Shown here: positions 12,263 to 24,865 of the stretch, in pieces
Position numbering within the stretch: the stretch's first letter is position 1
How the letters are laid out: each line of letters begins with the position of its first letter
Program-made: the position numbers and the translations under genes
Assembly (NCBI RefSeq): GCF_051622035.1
Contig: NC_135355.1
Location: 8,742,501 to 8,806,500 of the forward strand
DNA from: Arctopsyche grandis
Taxonomy: Eukaryota; Arthropoda; Insecta; Trichoptera; Hydropsychidae
Length of the DNA: 64,000 bases
Direction: 5' to 3'
Notes under the pieces: model-generated
What the model saw: only the letters and a program-made list of their open reading frames with translations
Told to the model about the DNA's origin: nothing
Databases searched by the model: none

Positions 12263-12493
12263 AAGCCACATCGATTATTGCCCACCAATCTGTACGTGAT
12301 TTTGTACAATTTCACGTCTCGACATCAAGATGAATTAGATTTAAAAGCTGGGTATAAAGTTACAGTTATTGACACTTCCAATCCCGACTGGTGGAGGGGA
12401 AAGTGTTTGGGTAGAACCGGGTTTTTTCCATCCAAATACTGCACAAAGCTTCAAGCCGGGGAAAAACCATTGCAAGTGACGTACAATCTACAA
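12263..12493 (+). CDS. stac: stac exon encoding the first SH3 domain
   Basis: This 77-codon exon is flanked by ACTTATTTTAG and CAA|GTAAGT, phase 0 at both ends. It encodes KPHRLLPTN and then a full SH3 fold: the ALYDY-like motif YVILYNF, the RT-loop acidic patch DELDLKAGY, the conserved WWRGK tryptophan pair, and the GFFPSKY proline/tyrosine groove. Family knowledge: STAC proteins bind the II-III loop of voltage-gated L-type calcium channels through their tandem SH3 domains and are needed for excitation-contraction coupling; Drosophila Stac acts with its L-type channel in muscle and at neuropeptide terminals. The tail GEKPLQVTYNLQ leads into the second module. Confidence 0.95.
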
Positions 12494-12563
12494 GTAAGTT
12501 TAAAGCATTTTGTATTAATGTATGTATTTGGATTCAAATTAATAAATGTTTAATTGATTTCAG

Positions 12564-12707
12564 GTATCCGACGGTGACAATGGACTGATGCTTTTACGCG
12601 ATCAAATCGTAATACAGGTCGGCGAGGAAGTGGACGGAATGGTGATGATTAGATCGGGAGACAACCGCCAAGGAGTTTGCCCAACGAAATTTTTGCAAGA
12701 AGTGTGA
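12564..12707 (+). CDS. stac: stac exon encoding the second SH3-like module, with TGA stop
   Basis: After TGATTTCAG the frame continues VSDGDNGLMLLRDQIVIQVG then EEVDGMVMIRSG, DNRQGVCPTKFLQEV and TGA at 12705-12707. The GLMLLRDQIV ... GMVMIRSGDNRQGVCPTKFL pattern corresponds to the second, atypical SH3 of STAC proteins, which normally ends the protein shortly after a Pro-containing strand, so this stop is where the family usually ends. The stop context is GTG TGA CAT; UGA followed by C is the leakiest stop context known in metazoans. The same frame stays open for 311 more codons. Confidence 0.93.
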   Translation, partial: VSDGDNGLMLLRDQIVIQVGEEVDGMVMIRSGDNRQGVCPTKFLQEV

Positions 12708-13643
12708 CATGATAGTGAAGACAAGAAAAAAAGTCGACATTTTTTACACTACCCTTCTAGTAAAAAAATGGTCGTACCCGTTTCCGTGGAAAGAGTTTCC
12801 ACTTCTTCCTCTGTTCATAGGAGGGAGAATAATTACTCTTTTAGATCTAGTTCCCCGCGTCCAGACAAAAGTTCCCCGCGTTCAGACAAAAATGCGAATA
12901 CCACATCCAAAATATCCATTAAAATATTTGGCAGTTTGAAAAATTCCAAACCAATTTCTACAAATTATTCCCAGCAAAATTACCGCTTGAACGATAGTAG
13001 GATTTTAGACGATGGATTTTTTCCTGGTGACAGTGATATTCCTGTATATCAAAAATCTAAACTTTTCGATTACCCTTCGCCGAGTAGGCACTATTTATTC
13101 AATTCCGGAAATTTGAATACTATATGCGGAAATAGCGGAATTTTATCAACTTACTTCTCTTCGAGAACATCGCAGAGAATAGAAAAATACCAACACAATC
13201 AGATAGCGAACGAATCTAGATTCTCCCCGATTAACAATTGCAACTATATAAAGTCATCGAGCTATGCTGTGACATCTACCAGCAATATGATGATGAAAAC
13301 GTCAGTTTATAAAGGTGATGGGAAGAATATGAGAAAAATTCCCATACTTTCATCGACGCGTCCGTTGAGCTTGAACTTCCCTACTCCCAAAAGGATGGTC
13401 AGTCTGATTGGCAACAGGAAGATATCCAATTCTCAAGAGAGGCCCCTTCTTATGGGTTATCAGACAGACGTTGACGACAACGAACGTGGTGCTTCGTTCG
13501 AGATCATTCCCAATAAAAGTGGACTGAAAATATCACCGGTTTCTGCCGCCCACGCGTCATCTTCTAGTAGCGCCTTTCTAAAGTATGACACTCGAAGTAA
13601 ACTGCACTCGTATTCGAGACCGTTACTTTTCATGAAACCATAA
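12708..13643 (+). CDS. In-frame 311-codon ORF directly after the stac stop
   Basis: Starting with CAT after the TGA, the frame is free of stops for 311 codons to TAA at 13641-13643. The first 20 codons give HDSEDKKKSRHFLHYPSSKK, followed by an ATG at 12768 in a favourable context (AAAAAAATGG). The 291 residues from that Met are Ser/Asn/Lys-rich and look intrinsically disordered, with a tandem SSPRxDK motif near residues 28-42, patches such as RKIPILSSTRPLSLNFPTPK, and the C-terminus YSRPLLFMKP. I see no known domain. It could be a readthrough extension of Stac, a second cistron on the same mRNA, or an old C-terminus recently cut by the TGA. Confidence 0.7.
   Translation, partial: HDSEDKKKSRHFLHYPSSKKMVVPVSVERVSTSSSVHRRENNYSFRSSSPRPDKSSPRSDKNANTTSKISIKIFGSLKNSKPISTNYSQQNYRLNDSRILDDGFFPGDSDIPVYQKSKLFDYPSPSRHYLFNSGNLNTICGNSGILSTYFSSRTSQRIEKYQHNQIANESRFSPINNCNYIKSSSYAVTSTSNMMMKTSVYKGDGKNMRKIPILSSTRPLSLNFPTPKRMVSLIGNRKISNSQERPLLMGYQTDVDDNERGASFEIIPNKSGLKISPVSAAHASSSSSAFLKYDTRSKLHSYSRPLLFMKP
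12735..12774 (+). promoter_or_regulatory. Stem-loop just downstream of the stac stop codon
   Basis: CGACATTTTTTAC (12735-12747) pairs with GTAAAAAAATGGTCG (12760-12774): 13 base pairs with two single-base bulges (A12768, G12771) around a 12-nt loop. It begins 28 nt after the TGA. Stem-loops at comparable distances promote readthrough in known insect cases such as headcase. The stem is mostly A-U, so stability is modest. Confidence 0.5.
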
Positions 13644-14240
13644 TAATTAATGTTTCTCCTGTTGATTTTCGCCTATTGATTGCGATTCGAAATTGATCTT
13701 ATGCGTACATACTATACTTGAAAAGTCAACAATTTCAACTACGATTCACTGAGCTTTGTATACGAATTAATTGCGTATATAATTATATTCTATTTTTTAT
13801 GCATGTACATGTATAATACATACATATATGAAAATCCGATTTTCGCACTAAGCATTTAAAATATTCTCGACTTTCATTCCATTTTATCTTATATTATCAT
13901 CCTATTATTGTATTATCGTAAGCAATTATCAGATATTTATGTAATTAATAATATTGGGACCGAATATTGCCTAATGCAGGAATCGCAGCATCCGATTTGG
14001 TGGACCGATACAGTAAATTTAGAGTGGCGCTGGTTAAATATGACGCCAATTTAGTACTGAATTTCGACACTGATGTCGAAATATTACTTTAAATTTTCCA
14101 AATCAGATGGTGTGCTATCAATGTTATCACTAACCTTATGATGTATTCTTGTCGCTTCAACTTATTTTTTTTTTGTATCCGGAAGTTATATTTAACCATA
14201 TTATTTAAAGTGAAATAAATGGCTCTAATTATGTAGTTCT
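13644..14240 (+). other. Probable 3' UTR of stac
   Basis: Noncoding sequence follows the TAA at 13643. The canonical AATAAA at 14214-14219 is the first strong polyadenylation signal; another lies near 14474. Pumilio-like or microRNA sites were not assessed. Confidence 0.5.
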
Positions 14241-14748
14241 GCAAATTATAATTAAATATTTATGTAGATAGTCCTAACATTGCGAATTGTATATTATATA
14301 TAGAAATTGTTTCTATAAGAAATAGTAGATATACATATATTATTATATATACATACATATATGTATACGTATGTAGGTATATATCATTTAAATATTACTA
14401 TAGAAGTCGTCTTTAATTCTTTTAGCGCTGAACGTAATTTGAATTCAAAAAAATCCTATTGAGTTTAATTGGAATAAAAAATTTATTTTCTACTTAAATT
14501 AAAAAAAAAATGATAAATAAGTATTTGACCCATCCGTCCTTAAAATATTTATGTAAACAGTTATACTATCACTACTGGTATTCAAGCGCACTTTATGAAA
14601 TCATAAATTTAAATGAATTATACAATTATTATTATTATTTATTGAAGTCTTAAAGAATTTAAAAACAGACTATTATTATACATAAATTTAATGTATTAAA
14701 TATATACATACGTATTTTAATTATAAAATCTATAATATTTGACATATT
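14241..14748. other. AT-rich noncoding DNA
   Basis: Nothing recognisable beyond possible extra polyadenylation signals. Confidence 0.5.
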
Positions 14749-15597
<849 letters not shown>

Positions 15598-16402
15598 TAA
15601 ATACATGTATGTGTGTATATTATAGTTTAAAATATATCCGCAAATATTTTAAAACAACAATGTGATAAAATTACGAATGGCGTCGCCTATTTTGAAATGA
15701 AAATTTATTTATAAAAAATATTTAAATATATTCAAATTGTATCTTATGATCTTAATTATTTAACACGATATAAAATTATACTTACATATATATTGTCTAA
15801 AGTAATTAATTATAGCTGAAATATGCGTGTTGAAAATTCAACCTACAGCCATTTAAAAATCACACAGCCATTGATAGCTAAATCGCTTATATTATTTGAC
15901 GTATAATTAGCAATACCCAATAAAATGTATCTATACATATTTGCATAAACATTTTTAATTAGCCAACTGACTTTTAGATCATATCTTAGATCCCCTTAGT
16001 GTCAAGTGAAATTATGAGTTGTATTTTTATTTAAATTTTATCACATGTTTCTTCAAAGGTGCTTGAAATCTATTTAAAATTGGTGTATTGTATAATATTA
16101 TACATTTTAATGCTTATGATTATTTGTACGTAAATGATTAGGTAATTGATAAAGTTATTAAATCGCACAATCGAAGTGAATCGTGGAATTCTGCCCACCA
16201 TGATATTGTAAGTGTCCAATAGTTTATCAACGCTTGACAGTTGTTTAGTGTAAGTTCAAGGCCGGCTCTTATATAATCTAAGGGCAACGAATTTATTTTA
16301 TGTCTGATAAAAATAAATACACAATAGGCTCTCACATGCCATATTCATCATAAATATTATGTAGTTATGTATATGTATGTTAAAATTATTTATATTTGTC
16401 GC
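15598..16402. other. AT-rich noncoding DNA
   Basis: No gene or transposon terminus recognised. Confidence 0.45.
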
Positions 16403-16696
16403 AGTGAAATTATATTTCAAGTGAAAATATATTTTCACTGACGTTTCAGTGAAATCATAACCAGTTACATTCTCAGGATTGGTTTTATTCATTTTAGATT
16501 AGATTGTTAGGGTTGGTATTATTTAAGGGCTAAGATAGGCTAGATTAAGTAAGAGTTGGCCCTATTATTTAAGATTGAGTTGTTAGGGTTAAATTTATAG
16601 AGTTAAAAGTTGTAAATTCATTGTTTGATACATTTTCACTGCTCGAATTGGCGAAAATATATTTTCACTTGAAATATATTTTCAAGTGAAAATATT
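16403..16696. repeat. Inverted-repeat element with TTTCACTTGAAATATA arms
   Basis: GCAGTGAAATTATATTTCAA and AAATATATTTTCACT at 16403-16440 recur inverted at 16630-16696 (TTTTCACTGC, AATATATTTTCACTTG). The middle has repeated GGCTAGATTAAG / TTGTTAGGGTT motifs. No ORF; probably a MITE. Confidence 0.55.
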
Positions 16697-18990
<2,294 letters not shown>

Positions 18991-19000
18991 ATGTACATAT

Positions 19001-20210
19001 TAGTGCTTCCAATCCCGGAAGATTACTTCAGCACCGGGATTGTGGTGCTGGGAATTTCCGATCCCGGGATCCCGGTGCTAGCACCGGGATTTCAAATGTA
19101 TAAGAAAAAAAGTTCAATTGTATGTTTTCATATTTCAAAAACCTTCAATTGCATTTTGCAAACTCTCCCGATGTTTCACGCAAAAAATACTCCCATATTG
19201 GCATACTAATTTTGAGAGTTTGGCTACATTCTTTAAATTTTCGGTTCGCATCCATAAATTTCTAAGATTAAATAAAACACATCCGAAAATGTAATACAAT
19301 AAAGTAAATAACATCGCTTTGATTCATTGATTTGTTTTTTAAAAATAGTTTAATAAAAAACCCAATATAAAAAAAACTCCAATTCACATTCACTTTATGT
19401 AAAAAATTCGGATGTGACCAACCTACGACTTTATCTATATATTTAAGGAATATAAGAAGTATAAAAAACAAAATTCGATAATCGAACATATGTATGTACA
19501 TATGTACACGTTCACACATACCGGCTATGAGCATTTTCAATACAAATTGAACACAAATGTAGGAAAACTTACACAGACTAAAGTTCTACTTCAGTCTGAT
19601 TTGATGAGTGGTTTGGGAGATAATTTAAATCAAAAACTTAAAAAGAAAGAGAACACCTATAAGGGGAGGTACCATTTCCGGTCAACTTAAAAATTTAAAA
19701 AAAAATTACGGTGTATTGATAAAAATTTCAGTAACCAATACTAAGTTTCAGTTCGATAGGACGAACAGTGTTCAAAAAATCCCCAAAATACACTGACACA
19801 CAATAAACATACAGACACTCACACAGAAACACAGACACACACGCAATTTTTCTAGATCATGAAAACGTGATCAGTGGTCGATTCTGAGTTTGAATCAGTT
19901 AAAATATATTTCAAATATCATTGCGGTTGAGCACAATATCTGCGACAAAATACAGGCTGTTCATACCATTTCGTGGAAACGGCAAGCCGGCGTCGAAACG
20001 GGTGGCAAACAAATGGACAATGACTGTCATTGCTCATCCTACCATTGTTTATTATATAATGTTGTTTTATGTTTTTTCTATATTATTTTTGTAAGAATAA
20101 TTTTTTTAAAGAAATTTCTGCCAGCACCGTAATCCCGGTATTGAGACTAGTTTCAGCACCGGGATTCACGGTGCCAGAAAACACCGGGATCCCGGGATTG
20201 GAAGCCTTAG
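19001..20210. mobile_element. 1.21-kb non-autonomous hAT-like transposon
   Basis: The termini are TAGTGCTTCCAATCCCGG (19001) and CCGGGATTGGAAGCCTTAG (ending 20210). The first and last ~100 bp are crowded with CACCGGGAT / ATCCCGG subterminal motifs in both orientations, as in hAT transposase-binding ends. Flanks share TACATAT (18994-19000 and 20211-20217), but the host sequence is itself TACATATG-repetitive. No intact transposase; a minus-strand remnant similar to 424-606 is broken. A copy of the CTTCCGGT-periodic element is inserted inside. Confidence 0.75.
19380..19915 (+). repeat. Internally deleted copy of the CTTCCGGT-periodic element, nested in the hAT element
   Basis: Starts AAAAATTCGGATGTGACCAA and ends near TCTAGATCATGAAAACGTGA ... 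CAGTTAAAAT. It lacks the central ~600 bp found at 22772-23905. Confidence 0.75.
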
Positions 20211-20551
20211 TACATATGTACATGTATATGTAATAAAAGACTCTTACAATTTGTATTTGTTTCTTATGTAAGTATATGTATATATTTACATAAAAAAACC
20301 TACCCTATTGAATTATTTATATACTAAAAACATTACGCGATAAGTTTTCAATATTATACTGACGTCATAAAAAATAAAAATATATTTATATTCACTAAAA
20401 TTCAATTTCTTTCCATGAAAAGTGAATATAATCATTTAATGTATTTGTCTCGTATGGATGACTCCAAACAGGCCAGGAACATATGGTTACACGACAATTG
20501 GTGCAAGTCCAAAATGTTCAACGACAAAATGTACCCGAAAATTAGTGCACT

Positions 20552-20711
20552 GACAAAATGTACCCGCGACAAAATGTACCCGCGACAAAATGTACCCGCG
20601 ACAAAATGTACCCGCGACAAAATGTACCCGCGACAAAATGTACCCGCGACAAAATGTACCCGCGACAAAATGTACCCGCGACAAAATGTACCCGCGACAA
20701 AATGTAAACGG
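20552..20711 (+). repeat. 16-bp minisatellite, ten units
   Basis: GACAAAATGTACCCGC repeats every 16 bp, the last unit degenerate (...TGTAAACG). Preceded by GACAATTGGTGCAAGTCCAA and related AAAATGTTC motifs. Because 16 is not a multiple of 3, every frame reads through the array, which produces spurious ORFs on both strands. Confidence 0.95.
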
Positions 20712-21025
20712 AAAAAATGTTCAAGCGACAAAATGTTCAAAAATGTTCAAAATGTTCAACCGTATCCAATATTTTCTTATTTAAATTGAAAAAAAAAAAC
20801 TTTCCGAGCGTATGAACTGCAGATTACATTGCATTAGTTTATATGGCAGGGCTTCTCAACCGTCTCCAAAATTTACTTTATTTCAAATGAATAATTTACT
20901 TTTATCGTACACATCGCGGGCGTTATTAAATTAGTATAAATGACAGGGGTTCTCAACCGTATCCAATATTTACGTATTTAAATTGAAAAAAAAAACTTTT
21001 TAATCGTATTGCAGATGTCATTGAA

Positions 21026-21026
<1 letters not shown>
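20712..21026 (+). repeat. 98-bp satellite-like monomers joined to the minisatellite
   Basis: CAACCGTATCC / CAACCGTCTCC blocks start at about 20760, 20860 and 20957, i.e. about every 98-100 bp, each followed by TTTAAATTGAAAAA or TTTCAAATGAATAA. They are the reverse complement of the array at 25916-26520. Confidence 0.85.
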
Positions 21027-21056
<30 letters not shown>

Positions 21057-21434
21057 CACCACCAGCAGCATAAAACGGAACGCTTGTGAATTTTGCGACA
21101 TACGTGTTTGTTCTAATCATCACTTCGTTATTTGTAAATTTATCTTAGTTATTTCTTCTGTATTTTGGTAAAAAAACGTAATTCTCTTTAACTATGTACA
21201 AAATACAGTTATCTTGTATGTATGCAAAATAAAACAGACTTAGGTACAAAAAACCCGTAATATACCTGCTAAGGGTACGCCTTTGTTCATTGTGCGTCAA
21301 ATGCTTTCAAACATTGAAAAGATCATGCTCAGCTGAGACCTTTTGCTGTATGATTGTTCTAAGGGTAATTATGGGTTTAATAGTTTTTATTTTATAAAAT
21401 TGATGGATTTAATATTTAATTTTGAATTTTTAAA
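21027..21434. other. Noncoding DNA
   Basis: A 24-bp (TA) run at about 21031-21054; otherwise nothing recognised. Confidence 0.4.
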
Positions 21435-21842
21435 TTAACAATATCGATTCTTCAGAAATTGGTCGCTGCAGGGATATTTCCGCCGAAAAAAAACTTTGAT
21501 TGCTGCGTATTTGAAAGCGAAGAAGGTGTCCATGCGAAAAATTGCCAGAACAGAGGTAAACACAGTTTCAAGAATAACTCCGGAGTTTAGTTCTTGTACT
21601 AACTTCTCGGTTTTGGCTTGGAGACCTTGAAGGGCTTTCAAGAACTTCCACAGGTTTGGAAATTGGGCTCCAATTGTATAGCCAACTTTCATATGGAAGC
21701 CTTCCACTTCGTTGTCCGTTTTTCCATAATTATGTAATATTCGGTCTCGAACATTCCATATGTCTATGGAAGCTACACGAGGTTCACGTTTGACATATGG
21801 CCAAATGCGCAAGTAACGGGTTGCTTTTTCCATCTGTCCCAA
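21435..21842 (-). pseudogene. MULE-type transposase relic, C-terminal part (inverted)
   Basis: The 135-codon ORF contains GQMEKATRYLRIWPYVKREP and then VRDRILHNYGKTDNEVEGFH...FPNLWKFLKALQGLQA. The RT/NN-EGFH...PNLWKFLK pattern is characteristic of the C-terminal region of insect Mutator-like transposases often annotated with FLYWCH domains. It stands head-to-head with the fragment at 21846-22085 that should precede it in an intact protein. Confidence 0.7.
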
Positions 21843-21845
21843 AGT

Positions 21846-22085
21846 ACCTACAGAAAAATCCAGGAATTGGGATTATCTGAATTTTACGATAATCAGGAAA
21901 ATGCAATTAAATTTAAAATGGTATTGGCATTAGCATTTGTTCCTCCAGAAAATGTAGTCGAAAGCTGGGAGGAACTCCTCCAAATTCTCAACCCATGGCT
22001 ATTGGCACAAGAACGAGAAATCCAACAGAAGGTCGATGATTTCCTCATGTATTTTGAGGTTAATTACATTGGGAAAATCATTTAA
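21846..22085 (+). pseudogene. MULE-type transposase relic, upstream part
   Basis: Reads YRKIQELGLSEFYDNQENAI...KMVLALAFVPPENVVESWEE...DDFLMYFEVNYIG before a stop. ALAFVPxxxVxxxWEEL...YFExxYIG is the segment that lies immediately upstream of the WPYV...EGFH segment in MULE transposases. Here the two are adjacent but on opposite strands with only a few bases between them, so an inversion broke the gene. Confidence 0.65.
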
Positions 22086-22740
22086 CCAACCCTAACTACA
22101 TAAAAAATGTTAAGATTCCTAGAAAAAGATTTGGTCGAAGCATATGCGCTTCAATACTTCGAAGACAATAGGTTATTTTGAGCTGAAAAATAAAATTCGA
22201 TTTACAATCATTTTATTTTAACCATGCATTTTTTTTCTCAACGTTTGAATTTGACTAGCAAAAAGTTGAATTTGATTTACAAAGGAGTGAATACGTAATA
22301 AATAATAAATGTAATTATTTAAAAATTCATCATTATCAGTATATAATAAAAAGAAGACAGTAGACATTTCCATGTTTTAATATTCATATAAATTATTGAT
22401 ATATTAATTATCTATTAACATATGTACAGTCCATCCTAAAATGCCGATGTAACACAAAACCGGACTACGGAATGACCTTAAAAACAAAATTAATTATGGT
22501 TGAAAATTATAATACATTGCTTGAAAGATAGTCTTCTTGATAAATATTGTGGTTCTAGCTTATTTGCCATAATTTTAAAGCCTATAAAATAATTTTTCGT
22601 AAACTGGTCAAGTACGGTTTGCATATTGCAAGATAAGGTTTTTTCTATATTCATTGAAGCTCAGGGTGCTGTTAGTGCTAAATTAAAAAGAACCAGGTCG
22701 GTGTTTAATTTTTACGACCCCCCCCCTCGGTTTTTTTTTT
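22086..22740. other. Noncoding DNA
   Basis: AT-rich; no exon recognised. Confidence 0.4.
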
Positions 22741-22745
22741 ACTAA

Positions 22746-23905
22746 AAAAAATTCGGGTGTGACCAACCCATGACTTTATCTATGTATTTGAGGAATATAA
22801 GAAGGTAACAAAACAAAATTCGATATTGAACTGATGACTATGATAGCAATACAAATTGAGCGCAAATGTATGGAAACTTGCACAAAACAAAAAAAGTTCT
22901 ACTTCCGGTTGTCAGATTTTGTTCAAATTTTTTTTATTACTAAAAATCACTATCAGTATTATACTCATTAAATATCAAGAAAATAAAAATAATTTTAAGG
23001 GTCAAAATAAAATAATGAAATATTGTTTTAAAAAAAAATACTACTTCCGGTTTACAAATTCTGACCAAAACCCTACCAGCTCTAAGTTAGTACATAAAGG
23101 ATAGAAATATAAATTTTCAGCTTAATACATTCAGGGGTGTGGACAGAGTAGTGGGCACAACATTTTCAACCTTTCTAAGAGAAAAAAACCCACTTCCGGT
23201 TTATAAAATTTAATAATTTTTTTTTCTTTTCATCACATTGCTACAAGAATTATACTTGAATTTTTTGTGACGAAAACACATGTTTAAGGGGTCGAAAAAA
23301 ATAGTGGAAGAAAAATCGTACAAAAGTAAACTGCCACTTCCGGTTGACAGATACTTACTAAATTTTATATATAACTTGGTATTAAGCTTAAACTTTTAGA
23401 TATGAAATTTAAGTTCAATAAACCAAAAGGTTTCTGAGAAAAACATAAAAAACCTCGATTCTCTAGAGTAAAAGTACTGCTTCCGGTTCAGATAGAAATA
23501 TTTAAAAAATATAAAATTATAAAAATTATTATTTCTATCATATTTAAAAAAAATTCAGTCTGATTCAGTTAGTGGTTTGGGAGATAATTGAATTCAAAAA
23601 CTTAAAAAAAAGAGGACACCTATAAGGGGAGGTACCATTTCCGGTCAACTTAAAAATTTGAAAAAAAATTACGACGTGTCGATAAGAATTTCAATTACCG
23701 ATACTAAGTTTCATTTCGATAGGACTAACGGTGCTAAAAATATCCCCAAAATACACACACACACACACACACATTTTTTCTAGATCATGAATACGTGATC
23801 AGCGATCGATTCTGAGTTCGAATCAGTCAAAATCTCGAGTTCGAATTTTCGTATGATCACAAAACTTCATCTATTGTTACTACGTACATAGATAAAGTAA
23901 TAAGT
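22746..23905 (+). mobile_element. Best full-length copy of the CTTCCGGT-periodic dispersed element (~1.15 kb)
   Basis: Near its left end is GACTTTATCTATGTAT and near its right end ACGTACATAGATAAAGT, an inverted terminal motif. Inside, CTTCCGGT (or TTCCGGT) begins at 22902, 23044, 23193, 23337, 23480 and 23639, spacing 142-159 bp. The distal part has an AC microsatellite followed by TCTAGATCATGAATACGTGA. No ORF longer than ~80 codons. Related copies lie at 728-795, 19380-19915, 24724-24821, 27420-27860 (-), 32165-33255, 40965-41815, 46070-46140 and 52560-53625 (-). Non-autonomous; the parental transposase is unknown. Confidence 0.8.
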
Positions 23906-24612
23906 TGTATCCTAATATTGGTAGTTCAAATATTTATAAAAAAAATCAAATAATAATAAATATTCTCACTTGAACTAATCTCTTCAACATCTTTGATTTT
24001 GCCTAATCCTCTTCAACATCTTTGATTTTGCAAAACCCGTGTTTGTGTGTCAACAGTAACATTTCCTTTTAGCAATTCTAAATCCATGTATGTCAAAAAA
24101 CTATCAATTTTTAACATGTGAATTTAGAGATCACTATTAATTTAAGCTGAGTTCCCTCATTTTATGTATCCTCAAGTGTGTATGGTCAATAGTTTAAAGA
24201 ATGTTTTCTTTCGAAGTTTTGGGTGGTTTTAGATAAAAAAGCCAATAAATTTCACTAAACGTCTTTTAAGTTTTGAATGTGCTCAGATTACTATTCGAGT
24301 GTTAGAACGAGATTCTGCTCACAATATTTGGAATACAAAATTTTATGTGAAATTTTAGTCAAAATATTTTTTAATTGTACTCGAAAAACAATGTTTATAT
24401 CAATCAAAGTGCCAGGGTGGCGATTTGATTTAAAAGTTATATTATTAAACTTTCTAGCCATAACAATAAAACAATAACAACAAAATATTTCTTAACAATA
24501 ACAATAAAACTTGACTCTTATATATAGTTCAATTCACGACATTTTATAATACATACACTTTTTTATAACACGCTTTTCACTGTGTCAATAGAATGCGAAT
24601 TGCGCTCATCTG
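23906..24612. other. AT-rich noncoding DNA
   Basis: No recognisable gene. A short tandem (AATCTCTTCAACATCTTTGA and a second TCTTCAACATCTTTGATTTT) occurs near 23980-24030. Confidence 0.45.
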
Positions 24613-24672
24613 ATGAACAAGTATTGTTGATGGTGAACAAGTATTGTTGATGGTGAACAAGTATTGTTGACT
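24613..24672 (+). repeat. 20-bp tandem repeat, three units
   Basis: TGAACAAGTATTGTTGATGG repeats at 24613, 24633 and 24653, the last unit diverging into the 48-bp duplicated segment. Confidence 0.9.
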
Positions 24673-24865
24673 TGATAACCTTATTAGAACTTTATAATAC
24701 CAGAGTAATGTCGAAAAAACTAGAAGGGGTCGAAAAAAATAGTGGAAGAAAAATCGTACAAAAGTAAACTGCCACTTCCGGTTGACAGATACTTACTAAA
24801 TTTTATATATAACTTGGTATTGTTGACTTGATAACCTTATTAGAACTTTATAATACCAGAGTAAT
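24662..24865 (+). repeat. 48-bp direct duplication bracketing a ~98-bp templated insert
   Basis: The 48-bp block beginning TATTGTTGACTTGATAACCT occurs at 24662-24709 and 24818-24865. Between them, 24724-24821 appears identical to 23285-23382 of the CTTCCGGT element 1.4 kb upstream. The right junction sits in TATT shared by donor and flank. Confidence 0.85.

Noticed and set aside
12709..12939. 76-codon ORF in another frame after the stac stop
   Set aside because: Overlaps the much longer frame that is in register with stac; no independent support.
20552..20711. CRISPR-like regular repeats
   Set aside because: The units are contiguous with no spacers, and this is a eukaryotic genome.
20415..20789. 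ORFs with a 16-residue TRDKMYPRQNVPATKC repeat
   Set aside because: The period is 16 bp, so all frames are open; the peptide repeat is a by-product of the minisatellite.
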